Of a stretch of 64,000 nt of DNA, positions 53,600 to 61,913 are shown one piece after another. The DNA is from Anaerobutyricum faecale (GTDB lineage Bacteria; Bacillota; Clostridia; Lachnospirales; Lachnospiraceae), in contig DWWR01000108.1 in assembly GCA_019119645.1 (NCBI GenBank), positions 1-64,000 on the forward strand. The letters run 5' to 3'. Positions within the stretch are counted from its first letter, which is position 1. Every line of letters begins with the position of its first letter. The position numbers were made by a program, and so were the translations under genes. Below the pieces are notes generated by a model, which saw nothing but the letters and a program-made list of their open reading frames with translations, ran no database searches and was not told the DNA's origin.

Positions 53600-54796
53600 T
53601 CAGTTGTTATCTTCTTTGATCGTGTGTGTCAGTTCGTACTCTGCAAGACGATTCTTGATACGGTCATGCGGATCAAGCAGAGCGCTGATGGAAGCCTCAT
53701 GATTCAGAGAATCAATGAGCAGAGCGATATATTTGGCTACATCACAGCTTACGTACCATGGACGTTCCAGAAGTTCTGGTGTCTGATAGGTGCAGTTGGT
53801 GGTGATGACCTTATAAATCAGTCCCTCTTCGTAAGCTTTATCGAAGGATGCGAGACCGTTGGTGAACATACCAAAAGTAGAAATACAGAAAACTCTTCTT
53901 GCATTTCTTCGTTTCAGCTCCCGTGCCACGTCAAGCATACTCTCTCCGGATGAAATCATATCGTCAATGATCATCACGTCTTTGCCCTCCACGGAGTCTC
54001 CCAGATATTCGTGGGCGACGATCGGGTTCCGTCCGTCGATCACTACGGAATAATCACGACGTTTGTAGAACATACCGATATTAACTCCAAGCATGTTGGC
54101 GAAGTACATAGCTCTCTGCATAGCGCCCTCGTCCGGGCTGATGATCATCATGTGATCCGGATCGATTTCCAGGTCGTTGGTGGAGCGAAGAAGAGCTTTT
54201 ATAAACTGATAAGTCGGCATGATATTATCAAAACCTTTTAATGGGATCGCGTTCTGCACTCTAGGGTCGTGAGCGTCGAAAGTAAGGACATTGTCCACGC
54301 CCATGCTTGCCAGCTCCTGCAGTGCAAAAGCGCAGTCCAGAGACTCTCTGGAGCTTCTCTTATGCTGACGGCTCTCATACAGGAAAGGAAGGATAACGGT
54401 GATGCTCTTCGGCTTGCCGGAAGCAGCGGCGATGAGACGCTTTACATCGGCATAAATGTCATCCGGGGACATATGATTCTTATGTCCGCAGACCGTGTAT
54501 TCCAGACTGTAATTCAGCACATCGGCAATAATATATAAATCGGTGCCTCTGACAGAATCGGAAATCAGAGCTTTGGCCTCGCCTGTTCCGAAGCGGGCGC
54601 AGGTGGAAGGAATAATGAACGAATCTTTCTCATAATCTTTGAACACAACATTGCCTTTATGGTTATGGTTGCGCTCTCTGCGCCAATTCACAATGTACTG
54701 GTCAATCTTATCGCAAAGCTCTTTACAGCTTGGATGTACGATAATTCCGAGTCTTCCTACAGGGACAGTTGAAAACTTGCTATCATCTGGCTTCAT
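53600..54796 (-). CDS. prs: Ribose-phosphate pyrophosphokinase-like protein (long form)
   Basis: 398 residues, against about 315 for usual PRPP synthetases. The two phosphoribosyltransferase-like domains and the PRPP loop (VMIIDDMISSGESMLD) are clear, with PFLYESRQHKRSSRESL in the ATP-binding flexible-loop position and FDAHDPRVQNAI for the metal site. It makes PRPP for nucleotide, His and Trp synthesis. The extra length lies in the first 90 and last 50 residues. The start at 54796 has AAAGGAG; an upstream in-frame start at 54844 is rejected. Long-form proteins of this type may be specialised, so the exact role is open. Confidence 0.82.
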   Translation of the reverse strand: MKPDDSKFSTVPVGRLGIIVHPSCKELCDKIDQYIVNWRRERNHNHKGNVVFKDYEKDSFIIPSTCARFGTGEAKALISDSVRGTDLYIIADVLNYSLEYTVCGHKNHMSPDDIYADVKRLIAAASGKPKSITVILPFLYESRQHKRSSRESLDCAFALQELASMGVDNVLTFDAHDPRVQNAIPLKGFDNIMPTYQFIKALLRSTNDLEIDPDHMMIISPDEGAMQRAMYFANMLGVNIGMFYKRRDYSVVIDGRNPIVAHEYLGDSVEGKDVMIIDDMISSGESMLDVARELKRRNARRVFCISTFGMFTNGLASFDKAYEEGLIYKVITTNCTYQTPELLERPWYVSCDVAKYIALLIDSLNHEASISALLDPHDRIKNRLAEYELTHTIKEDNN

Positions 54797-54870
54797 AAAT
54801 AGTCTCCTTTTTATCTTATCTTGGTAAATGCAATTAACAGCCATAACGTTTATAACATTATCCCGGCTGA

Positions 54871-55863
54871 TTAGTCAAGAGAAGAAACAGCCTTTTTGAT
54901 GCGAATATCCTCCCCGTAAATGTGAAAATATTCATAAGATTCAATAAATCGGGAAGAAATTCTCTCCGTGTAAGTCTGACTGAGCTGTTTCAGGGATAAA
55001 TTTGTGCTGATTATGGTAGATTTTTTATGGAGAATCCGTTCATTGATACACAGAAAAAGCTGTGAATTAATGAACCCGTTATTGAGTTCCGTTCCCAGAT
55101 CATCGATAATCAGCAGGTCACAGTGTAAAAGAAAAGACAGTGTGTCGGAATTGCCCTGGTTCCGGCGAAATGTATAGTCGGCCAGCTCAGAGAAGAACTG
55201 GTGGGCAGTCATATAAATGACGCTTCTGCCTTTTTTGAGGATCTCCGCCGCAATGCAGTTGGCAAGAAATGTCTTTCCGACACCGGTATTGCCGGAGATC
55301 AGAAGGTTATCTCCCGGCACGCTGTCAAAGGTGTCCGTGAACCGGCGGCACCGGGCGAGGATTTCCCGCATATTCTCCCGGGGTGACAGGATGCTGCCCG
55401 TGCCCCGACGATCGGAATAATAATCCAGCCGGAAATTGTCAAAATTCTCTGTGCGGATCAGTTCCCGGAGATTGGACTGGTCATAAAGAATATCCAGAAT
55501 ATGCTGCTGAAAGCAGTGACATTTTTCAGAACCCACATAGCCGGTGTCCTGACAGTCAGGACAGTCATAGATATCATCCAGATAATCGGTGGGATAATGG
55601 TGCACCGCCAGCAGATTCACTTTTTCCATAGACAGCTCATAAATTTCAGACCGAAGAGAAGCACGTCCGTCCGTATCCGGATGAAAGAGCTGATATTTGG
55701 CCGCTGAGATGGAAATATGAGCAATCTTTTCATCAATCATGCGGATTTCCGGGACAGCATCGTAAATCTCTTCCTTGCGCCTCTGATGCTCCATCTGATT
55801 GGCGTGACGGATGCGCGCGTAGGAATCTATAATTTCCTGATACTGTGTCTGTGAAAGTGCCAT
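54871..55863 (-). CDS. DnaC-type helicase loader (AAA+ ATPase)
   Basis: 330 residues. After an N-terminal helical domain and a zinc-finger-like stretch (CPDCQDTGYVGSEKCHC, about residues 98-115) comes an AAA+ core with Walker A ISGNTGVGKTFLANCIA and Walker B LLIIDDLGTELNN. This matches the DnaC/DnaI loaders that place DnaB helicase on DNA; DnaI of Bacillus also has an N-terminal zinc-binding domain. It follows the DnaD-domain gene by 3 bases, so the two are co-expressed, and DnaB itself is encoded at 13.7 kb. Confidence 0.9.
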   Translation of the reverse strand: MALSQTQYQEIIDSYARIRHANQMEHQRRKEEIYDAVPEIRMIDEKIAHISISAAKYQLFHPDTDGRASLRSEIYELSMEKVNLLAVHHYPTDYLDDIYDCPDCQDTGYVGSEKCHCFQQHILDILYDQSNLRELIRTENFDNFRLDYYSDRRGTGSILSPRENMREILARCRRFTDTFDSVPGDNLLISGNTGVGKTFLANCIAAEILKKGRSVIYMTAHQFFSELADYTFRRNQGNSDTLSFLLHCDLLIIDDLGTELNNGFINSQLFLCINERILHKKSTIISTNLSLKQLSQTYTERISSRFIESYEYFHIYGEDIRIKKAVSSLD

Positions 55864-55866
55864 GGT

Positions 55867-56994
55867 TTACCTCCTGTTTTTCTCCAGCAGGCGGGATTCC
55901 AGGTCATCGTAATCGTAGGTGCGCTGCTCGAAATTGTGAAAAGCGTTGGAAGAATTCCTGTTGTAGTTCTGCTGCGCCTGGCGGTTCTGGCGGCCGGAAG
56001 ACTTCTCCGGAGCGCCGTCCGTCTGCGCAGCCGCATGGAACTTCTGATCCAGGGAGCGGATGTCGGACACATTGCGGACGCCCGCCTTCTTCCAGTCATC
56101 TAATATACGGTTGGCATATGGAAAACTCGCCTGATGGGTGGCAAGAAGAGTCCGGTTGCAGGCCTCAATGATAATATCAGTCTCAAATCCCAGCGCGTTC
56201 CACTTCTTTATATAATCAAGCTCCGCCGGTCCGGGGTTCCGGTTGATACCGAAAGCCTTCATGACCGGGAAAACGTTCTGGGTATACTGACTGGACTCTT
56301 CCTTAGCCTTTTTGATGGTGTCAATGCCCTGCTGAAACCAATTGATGGCTACGCTTTCCATATAGCGCACACTCTTTTTTCCGCGGCTGATACAGTACTC
56401 GATGAGATACTCCAGCAGATCCGAGGAAAAATGAAGGGAATCATTGATATAGCAGAAACTGTTGAGCTCAGACGCAGACAGCGGCCGCCCCAGATACGTC
56501 TCTGCCATATACAGAGTCTGCTCCAGATCCGTGCCCTTGATGGACTTCTCCATCTCCGACATATTACGGCTCTTCTTTTCCGGCACCTGCGGCAGTGTGG
56601 GATAGGAAACACCGCCGTCCGCCATCGAATCCGCCTGACCTGCCTGTCTGCCCTGACCTGCCTCTCCGGCCGTCTGCCCTGCCTGCTGCCCGGCCAGCAT
56701 CCCTTGTCCTGCCGGCTGTTCATTCTGCGCTTTCGCCGCGGAAGAATCCTCCAGCTCCAGAAGCCCTTCTTTCTCCCAGTACTTTAACGCCCGGATAATA
56801 TCCTTCTGTGTAAGTTCCAGCGTATCCGCCAGCTGATCGATCTGAACAGGCAGGTTCTGATTCATCAGCCGGAGAATCAGCAGATATATTTTTACATATT
56901 CACCGTCGGCTTTTATCATATAGTGGTCTATAAATTCGTTGGGAAGTATGGTAGTCGTGTGATGCAGTGTATTTTTCAGTATAATTTTATCCAT
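55867..56994 (-). CDS. DnaD/DnaB-domain replication-initiation protein
   Basis: 375 residues. An N-terminal winged helix (about 20-90, VKIYLLILRLMNQNLPVQ; TLELTQKDIIRALKYWEKEG) is followed by a Gln/Gly/Ala-rich linker (about 95-140) and two DnaD C-terminal-type domains (about 150-220 and 235-310, with the ending YANRILDDWKKAGV). DnaD proteins remodel the origin and help load helicase in low-GC Gram-positives. ATG 56994 is used; GTG 57003 is possible. Its upstream region is the hairpin and DnaA-box locus, which supports a replication role. Confidence 0.9.
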   Translation of the reverse strand: MDKIILKNTLHHTTTILPNEFIDHYMIKADGEYVKIYLLILRLMNQNLPVQIDQLADTLELTQKDIIRALKYWEKEGLLELEDSSAAKAQNEQPAGQGMLAGQQAGQTAGEAGQGRQAGQADSMADGGVSYPTLPQVPEKKSRNMSEMEKSIKGTDLEQTLYMAETYLGRPLSASELNSFCYINDSLHFSSDLLEYLIEYCISRGKKSVRYMESVAINWFQQGIDTIKKAKEESSQYTQNVFPVMKAFGINRNPGPAELDYIKKWNALGFETDIIIEACNRTLLATHQASFPYANRILDDWKKAGVRNVSDIRSLDQKFHAAAQTDGAPEKSSGRQNRQAQQNYNRNSSNAFHNFEQRTYDYDDLESRLLEKNRR

Positions 56995-57151
56995 GGTCTT
57001 CACCCTCTTTTATATGGTTGCACATTCATTTACTTCCTATGCGTCGTGGTTTACAGACTTGTTATGGATTATAATCATAGCATATTCGGGCGAAAAAATA
57101 CAGGAGTTTTGTGTGAGCGGCTGTCTGGTCAGACACAGGAATAGGGGAATT

Positions 57152-57357
57152 GTAAAGATGGAAACAGTTTTCTGATTGAACAGACAATGACGTAAGAACA
57201 CATACGGGTTCGTCCGTCTCGGCCTTCAGTCGGACTGACCAGGGGGAGTAGTAGTATCAGATTCTTCCGTCAGTCCTCCCTCACAGCTCGCGGCCGAAGT
57301 CCGTATGTGTCTAAAACGTCATTTGTCTATTAGAAAGCCACCCTGTTCCATCTTTGC
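57152..57357. repeat. Long hairpin A, copy 1
   Basis: Imperfect palindrome. AAAGATGG (57154-57161) pairs with CCATCTTT (57348-57355), GACAATGACGT (57183) with ACGTCATTTGTC (57316), ACACATACGG (57198-57207) with CCGTATGTGT (57301-57310), and an inner GGACTGAC/GTCAGTCC. Weaker pairing extends outwards to about 57092 and 57420. A second copy is at 58070-58266. No open frame of note. Confidence 0.85.
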
Positions 57358-57429
57358 AAAACCCTGTGCGCTTTGCCAGGCCAGAAGATAAAAACTGCCG
57401 CAAAACCCTATGGCTTTTTCAGAGTAGCC

Positions 57430-57643
57430 GGGATTCCTGCAAATCTCTATGCACATAGACTACATTTGGAGAAGATAAGCCATTGCTATAGTTTGACGAC
57501 GACTGTGAGCGCGGGCGTCTGATTGTTTTATTGAAAGATTACAACATACCAGCCTGCCGAAGTGGAGGAGGAAAACTTATATCAATGGTTTATCTTCTGT
57601 AAAGCAACAGTCTGTGTTCTGCGAAGAGATTTACAAATTCCCC
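57430..57643. repeat. Long hairpin B, copy 1
   Basis: A 76-base apex (57495-57570, from GACGACGACTGTGAG to CTGCCGAAGTGGAGGAG) is closed by arms 57470-57494 and 57573-57598 (AGAAGATAAGCCATTG with CAATGGTTTATCTTCT) and by weaker outer arms to 57430 and 57643. The apex recurs with the same length exactly 1000 bases downstream, but the arms there have a different sequence that also pairs. Confidence 0.85.
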
Positions 57644-57668
57644 ATTTTGGTGGAAAAAACACGTGTTT

Positions 57669-58042
57669 TGTGGATAAAATTGTGGATAACCCGGGGATAT
57701 CCTGTGAGTAAGTGAAGAAGTAGGAAATTGTGGATAATGTGGATAACTTTGTGGATAAATTGGGGGTTGACCAGCATTTAGGGGTGTTTACCGGGAAAAA
57801 ACGGGTAAAAATTGCAAGATATAGGGGTAAAACTTAAGGAAATGAATGTGGACAAAATGTATACAATGTGGGGATATGTTGAAAAACCACGAAAATTGTA
57901 AAATCCTTCCTGTGGATAATGTGGATAACTTTTTGAAAGACCAAAAACAGTGGATAATTTTATATACAGAAAGAGACTGTACACAATAAAACCGTGGATA
58001 AAGTGTCAGATATTTTGGAATTATGAGAAATATTGTGGATAA
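57669..58042. other. DnaA-box cluster, possible replication-initiation or DnaA-titration site
   Basis: Eight exact TGTGGATAA nonamers (complement of TTATCCACA) start at 57669, 57681, 57729, 57738, 57750, 57911, 57920 and 58034, and three near matches at 57847, 57949 and 57993. All point the same way and two pairs are directly abutting. The DNA is AT-rich with no gene. It lies between hairpin pairs and upstream of the DnaD-domain and helicase-loader genes. dnaA is not in this window. Confidence 0.85.
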
Positions 58043-58069
58043 AACGGGAGGTCAGAAATTGAGATTTGT

Positions 58070-58266
58070 AAAGGTGGTAACAGCTATCTGCTCAGACAGA
58101 CAATGACGTAAGGGCACATACGGATTCGTCCGTCTCGGCCCTCAGTCGGACTGACCAGGGATATCCTTGTGAAATATCTTTCCCAGTCCTCCTTCACAGC
58201 TCGCGGTCGAAAGCCGTATGTGTCCAAAACGTCATTTACCTGTTGAAAGGCCTCTGTTCCACCTTT
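58070..58266. repeat. Long hairpin A, copy 2
   Basis: Direct repeat of the element at 57152. AAAGGTGG (58070-58077) pairs with CCACCTTT (58259-58266), a compensated change relative to copy 1 (A-T to G-C). GACAATGACGT (58099) pairs with ACGTCATTT (58229) and GCACATACGG with CCGTATGTGT (58214-58223). The apex sequence between about 58160 and 58190 differs from copy 1. Confidence 0.85.
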
Positions 58267-58383
58267 GCAAAAATCCTGTGCTACGTTGACAAAACAGCAG
58301 GTTATGGCTGCAGACGAATCAGCGGATATCAAAATTTACGGTCGTGTCTGTCTGGCATGCACCTGCAGAGCAAGCCATACAGG

Positions 58384-58684
58384 TAGATTTCCTGTCGGTT
58401 TGAATCAGATGCCTTTGTTTATAATCCGGGTGATGCAGGAGACAGGGATTTGCGGCATATGTGATAATGATAGAAAAACGAATCAGGGAAGATCGACGAC
58501 GACTGTGAGTGCAGGCGTCGTTCGTTGTTATAAAAAGGTGTCCAGTTATCAGCCTGCCGAAGTGGAGGAGAAGACTTCCCTGATTCGCTTTTCTATAATA
58601 AATACAAAGCCGCAAATCTCGTCTGTTTATCCATACCCGGATAATTTTAAAGCCTGTAGATTCAAAGCGACAAATCCAAATCTA
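58384..58684. repeat. Long hairpin B, copy 2
   Basis: The apex (58495-58570) is nearly the same as in copy 1 at both ends and has the same length. Its arms at 58471-58491 and 58575-58595 match at 20 of 21 positions. Imperfect pairing continues outwards (GATTTGCGGC with GCCGCAAATC; TCCGGGT with ACCCGGA; TTTGAATC with GATTCAAA) to 58384 and 58684, arms of about 110 bases. The outer end reaches the stop codon of the lipoprotein gene. Confidence 0.85.
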
Positions 58685-59212
58685 AAACCCCAGCTCCCCA
58701 AATTCCCCTTCCGGCATGGACAGGTTCATATCAAACCGGGTGTCTTCGCCGGCGACGACCTTGATGCGGTTTTCGCCTGGTTCCAGGGAGAAGGATACCG
58801 TATCGGATGCTGAACATGCGGAAGTGCCGGCGGAGGAATCCTGTGCAGAAGCGGAGAGGTCTTCTGCATCTTTTTCGGAATCCAGTTCCACCAGGGTGGT
58901 CACCTTTTTATCCGGTGAGATCAGTGTTAGTTTCAGTTTTCCGCTGTATAAAGTGATGTCGTAGGAGAGTTCTGTGGATGTTTCATTTTCTGCGTCATAA
59001 GTCCAGATGGTGTCCATCCCTTCCATATTCCCCACCTGTGCGGAAAAGGTACCGTCGTCGCTGGTCTGTGTAATATTGTTCAGATTATAGGAATTCATGT
59101 CGCTGGCGATGCTCCTTTCGTTATTGTAAGCATTGGCGCCGAGACCGCTGCAGCCGGCCAGGGAGAGGGCGGATGCGAACAGAGCTGTCAGTAAGAAATG
59201 TTTTTGCTTCAT
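58682..59212 (-). CDS. Small lipoprotein of unknown function
   Basis: 176 residues. A lipoprotein signal ends at LSLAGC (Cys about 20). The mature part begins with an Asn/Ser-rich linker and then a beta-rich domain (FSAQVGNMEGMDTIWTYDAE; LKLTLISPDKKVTTLVEL) ending in ENRIKVVAGEDTRFDMNLSM. I do not recognise the family; the pattern suggests a small beta-sandwich exposed outside the membrane. Start at 59212 with AGGAGGT upstream; that ribosome site is buried in a 15-bp hairpin. Confidence 0.82.
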   Translation of the reverse strand: MKQKHFLLTALFASALSLAGCSGLGANAYNNERSIASDMNSYNLNNITQTSDDGTFSAQVGNMEGMDTIWTYDAENETSTELSYDITLYSGKLKLTLISPDKKVTTLVELDSEKDAEDLSASAQDSSAGTSACSASDTVSFSLEPGENRIKVVAGEDTRFDMNLSMPEGEFGELGF

Positions 59213-59220
59213 AAAAAATA

Positions 59221-59268
59221 CCTCCTGTTTTTGACAGTATATCATATATTGATTGTCAAAACAGGAGG
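59221..59268 (-). promoter_or_regulatory. Hairpin burying the ribosome site of the lipoprotein gene
   Basis: CCTCCTGTTTTTGACA (59221-59236) pairs with TGTCAAAACAGGAGG (59254-59268) with one bulged T. On the minus strand the AGGAGG of the lipoprotein gene lies in the 3' arm, so the message would hide its own ribosome site. Confidence 0.75.
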
Positions 59269-59350
59269 AAATACATGTTTCAGAATGTATTGTTGTCATG
59301 ATAAATTTATATATTTCGTTGGCACTTTGTCATTGCGGTCGGCCGCGGTC

Positions 59351-59983
59351 CTAGAATGCCACCAGCATGGTGGCGATGAAGTTCCCCGCGCCGTGGAGCA
59401 GAATCCCCGGGATGATGGAACCGTTGAAGATTTTTTCGTTGAGCCAGCCTAAAAGCAGGGCGCCCATGCCAGTGAATACGAAAGTCAGGGTGTGATACCA
59501 CAGTCCCACGTCCAGTCCGGCGATCATGTATAAAATATTGTGCATCAGCCCGAAGAGGACTGCCTGCAGCAGGATGCCTCCGACAGTTCCCAGCTTTCCG
59601 CAGAGACGTTTGCACAGAAATCCCCGGTACAAGATTTCTTCCGCCACGCCGTTGGCGATGAAGTTCTCAATGAGAGCAGGGATGATGGCGGCGGCGCCGA
59701 TGCCCGCGAAGGCGTTGGCGGATACTGCCGAGCTGTTCTCAATGTAAGCGAGGGTGTCCGGGTCCACCAGCCGGGTGAAATCAAAATTATAAAAGAAGTA
59801 GTATACCACGGCAAAGACGATCAGAACCCACCATTTGCTCCGTAAGTGCGGACGGATGAAGCCTGTCCACCGGAAAAAACCGGTTTCCTTCCGGTGGCGG
59901 AAAAACCACCAGAGGAAGGGGATCAGGGAGAATATGATGAGATTGGCAATAGATGTCGATATACTGGATAGAATCAGTTCCAT
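59351..59983 (-). CDS. CPBP-family intramembrane protease
   Basis: 210 residues with about six membrane segments. The three CPBP motifs are present: EEILYRGF, FGLMHN and a terminal LLHGAGN, giving the Glu/Glu, His and His/Asn metal or catalytic sites. Family members cleave membrane proteins or prenylated substrates; targets here are unknown. It follows murC by 13 bases on the minus strand, probably in one transcript. Confidence 0.88.
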   Translation of the reverse strand: MELILSSISTSIANLIIFSLIPFLWWFFRHRKETGFFRWTGFIRPHLRSKWWVLIVFAVVYYFFYNFDFTRLVDPDTLAYIENSSAVSANAFAGIGAAAIIPALIENFIANGVAEEILYRGFLCKRLCGKLGTVGGILLQAVLFGLMHNILYMIAGLDVGLWYHTLTFVFTGMGALLLGWLNEKIFNGSIIPGILLHGAGNFIATMLVAF

Positions 59984-59996
59984 GGTGAGAGTGCTC

Positions 59997-61388
59997 CTAT
60001 TTATCTGCTGTTTTCTTCAGCAGTTCTTCCCCGATTTTTACTACGTCTCCGGCGCCCATGGTGATCAAAAGGTCATGGCCTTTCACATGGGAGAGCAGGT
60101 AGTCCTCGATTTCTCCGAAGGTCGGAAAATAATGTACATCGCAGCTGGTGTCTTTCATGAGATTGACGATGTCCATGGAAGATACCATTCCGGTGTCCGG
60201 TTCTCTGGCCGCGAAAATATCTGCCAGGATTACATGGTCCGCCTGGGAGAGAACCTCAGCGAATTTTGGAAGGAAAGCCTTGGTTCTGCTGTAAGTGTGC
60301 GGCTGGAAGACCACCCACAGTTCATCATGCGGATATTCCCGGGCTGCGTTCAGGGTCGCCTGGATTTCTGTTGGATGATGTGCGTAATCGTCGATGACGA
60401 TAACGTCTCCGATGTTTCCTTTTATCTCAAAGCGGCGGTGTGTGCCGGAAAATGCCAGCAGTCCGCTGGTGATCTGTTCCATGGACAGTCCGATGGCCCG
60501 GGAACAGGCGATGGCTGCCAGGGAATTCATAACATTGTGGGCTCCTTTTACTTTGAGGCTGATATGTCCCAGTTCTTCTCCGCGGACAACGAGGGTGTAG
60601 GAACCATTTCCTTCCCGGTCATAGGAAATGTCCTTCGCGGTGTAGTCGTTTTCTGCGCCCATACCGAAGGTAATGACCTTCTGGGAAAGGCCTTTCACGA
60701 TATCACCGGTGTGTTCCATGTCGCCGTTGATGATGATCTGTCCGTCCGGCGCTGTCTGGGAAGCGAAAATGTGGAAGGAATGTTTGATGTCATCGATATC
60801 TTTGAAGAAATCCATGTGATCTTCTTCCACATTTAAAATGATGGAGTACAGAGGGTGGAATTCCAGGAAACTGTTGGTATACTCACAGGCCTCTGTAAGA
60901 AATACGTCGGACTGGCCCACCCGGATGTTGCCGCCAATCTGGTCGAGCATTCCGCCGACGCTGACGGTAGGGTCCATACTTCCCTGAAGCAGAATGTCTG
61001 CCAGCATGGAAGTGGTAGTTGTCTTACCGTGGGTGCCGGCCACGGCGATGGAGCGGGCATAGTTATCCATGATCTGTCCCAGAAGAGCGGCACGGGTCAT
61101 CATCGGGATCCCCTTTGCTTTTGCTGCGGCAAATTCTTCGTTGTTTTCATGAATGGCGGCGGTGTATACTACCAGGTCAATGTCGTCGGTGATGTTTTCC
61201 GCCCGCTGACCGATGGCGATGCGCGCGCCGATATGTTTTAAGTGATCTGTGATCTCAGAAGATTTCATATCGGAACCGGAAACCGGGAAATGCCGGTCGA
61301 TGAGGATCTCTGCGAGACCGCTCATGCTGATGCCTCCGATGCCGATAAAGTGGATGTGGATAGGTGTCTGAAAGTCTATTTTGTACAT
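59997..61388 (-). CDS. murC: UDP-N-acetylmuramate--L-alanine ligase
   Basis: 463 residues, full length. N-terminal FIGIGGISMSGLAEI, the ATP loop VAGTHGKTTTTSM, SGTHRRFEIKG and the C-terminal DDYAHHPTEIQ and FQPHTYSRTKAF are all present. It adds L-Ala to UDP-MurNAc in cytosolic peptidoglycan precursor synthesis. AGAGGT precedes the start. Confidence 0.97.
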   Translation of the reverse strand: MYKIDFQTPIHIHFIGIGGISMSGLAEILIDRHFPVSGSDMKSSEITDHLKHIGARIAIGQRAENITDDIDLVVYTAAIHENNEEFAAAKAKGIPMMTRAALLGQIMDNYARSIAVAGTHGKTTTTSMLADILLQGSMDPTVSVGGMLDQIGGNIRVGQSDVFLTEACEYTNSFLEFHPLYSIILNVEEDHMDFFKDIDDIKHSFHIFASQTAPDGQIIINGDMEHTGDIVKGLSQKVITFGMGAENDYTAKDISYDREGNGSYTLVVRGEELGHISLKVKGAHNVMNSLAAIACSRAIGLSMEQITSGLLAFSGTHRRFEIKGNIGDVIVIDDYAHHPTEIQATLNAAREYPHDELWVVFQPHTYSRTKAFLPKFAEVLSQADHVILADIFAAREPDTGMVSSMDIVNLMKDTSCDVHYFPTFGEIEDYLLSHVKGHDLLITMGAGDVVKIGEELLKKTADK

Positions 61389-61873
61389 TTTTTTTACCTC
61401 TGTTTCTCTTGCTTGAAATTTATAGAATCATTTACATGGATTCCGCCCGGGCGCAGGCTCTGCCGGACGGTCCGGAAAAGCCGCGGATACAGCGGATATC
61501 TCTTCATTTTTCTACGTTAGTATACCGCAGCAAAAAGGCAGATTCAAGTCCTTCTTCGGACCTGGATTTTCCCTGGGAGGAGGAAAATGCCGCCGGGGAG
61601 GCGCCCGGGGCCGGTGAGGATCTTTATCCGGAAGAAAGTTCGGCCCGGAAGCGGTGTCATGACGGGATGGAAGGGCGCGGCAAATGCGTTTGCCAGCCAC
61701 ATTTCGACAAAAGAGGAAAAGTGTAGATGAAAAAAACCAGCAATTTGCATACAAAAATGACATTTTGTCTATAAAAAATAAAATCCAAAGAGAATTATGG
61801 TACAAAATAGATAAAAAAAATTAGGAAACGATGAATTTTTTGTGCTAAAATACTTTTAATTTAGAAGGTTGAG

Positions 61874-61882
61874 TGCTATAAT
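61874..61882 (+). promoter_or_regulatory. Extended -10 promoter before glgC, in a 525-base gap
   Basis: TGCTATAAT with TTTTAA 17 bases before the TATAAT, the same layout as before gdpP. The rest of the 61389-61913 gap has a GC-richer part (about 61440-61690) with one plus-strand open frame that has no ribosome site or recognisable features, then AT-rich DNA. I see no gene in it. Confidence 0.55.
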
Positions 61883-61913
61883 AAGCATATATGTGACAAA
61901 GGGGTGATTCTTT

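Noticed and set aside
57245..57262. TAGTAGTAT as a DnaA-trio strand-opening element
   Set aside because: It is about 400 bases from the DnaA boxes, lies in a hairpin apex and is missing from the second copy of hairpin A.
57669..58042. CRISPR-like or satellite array
   Set aside because: The repeated word is only the DnaA nonamer at irregular spacing, with no constant spacer length and no cas genes.
57152..58684. Retron, integron attC, group II intron or insertion sequence
   Set aside because: No reverse transcriptase, integrase or transposase frame is present, and no known terminal or catalytic RNA motifs were seen.
61364..61726. A 120-codon plus-strand frame between murC and glgC
   Set aside because: No ribosome site, odd composition, overlap with the murC start and no recognisable features.
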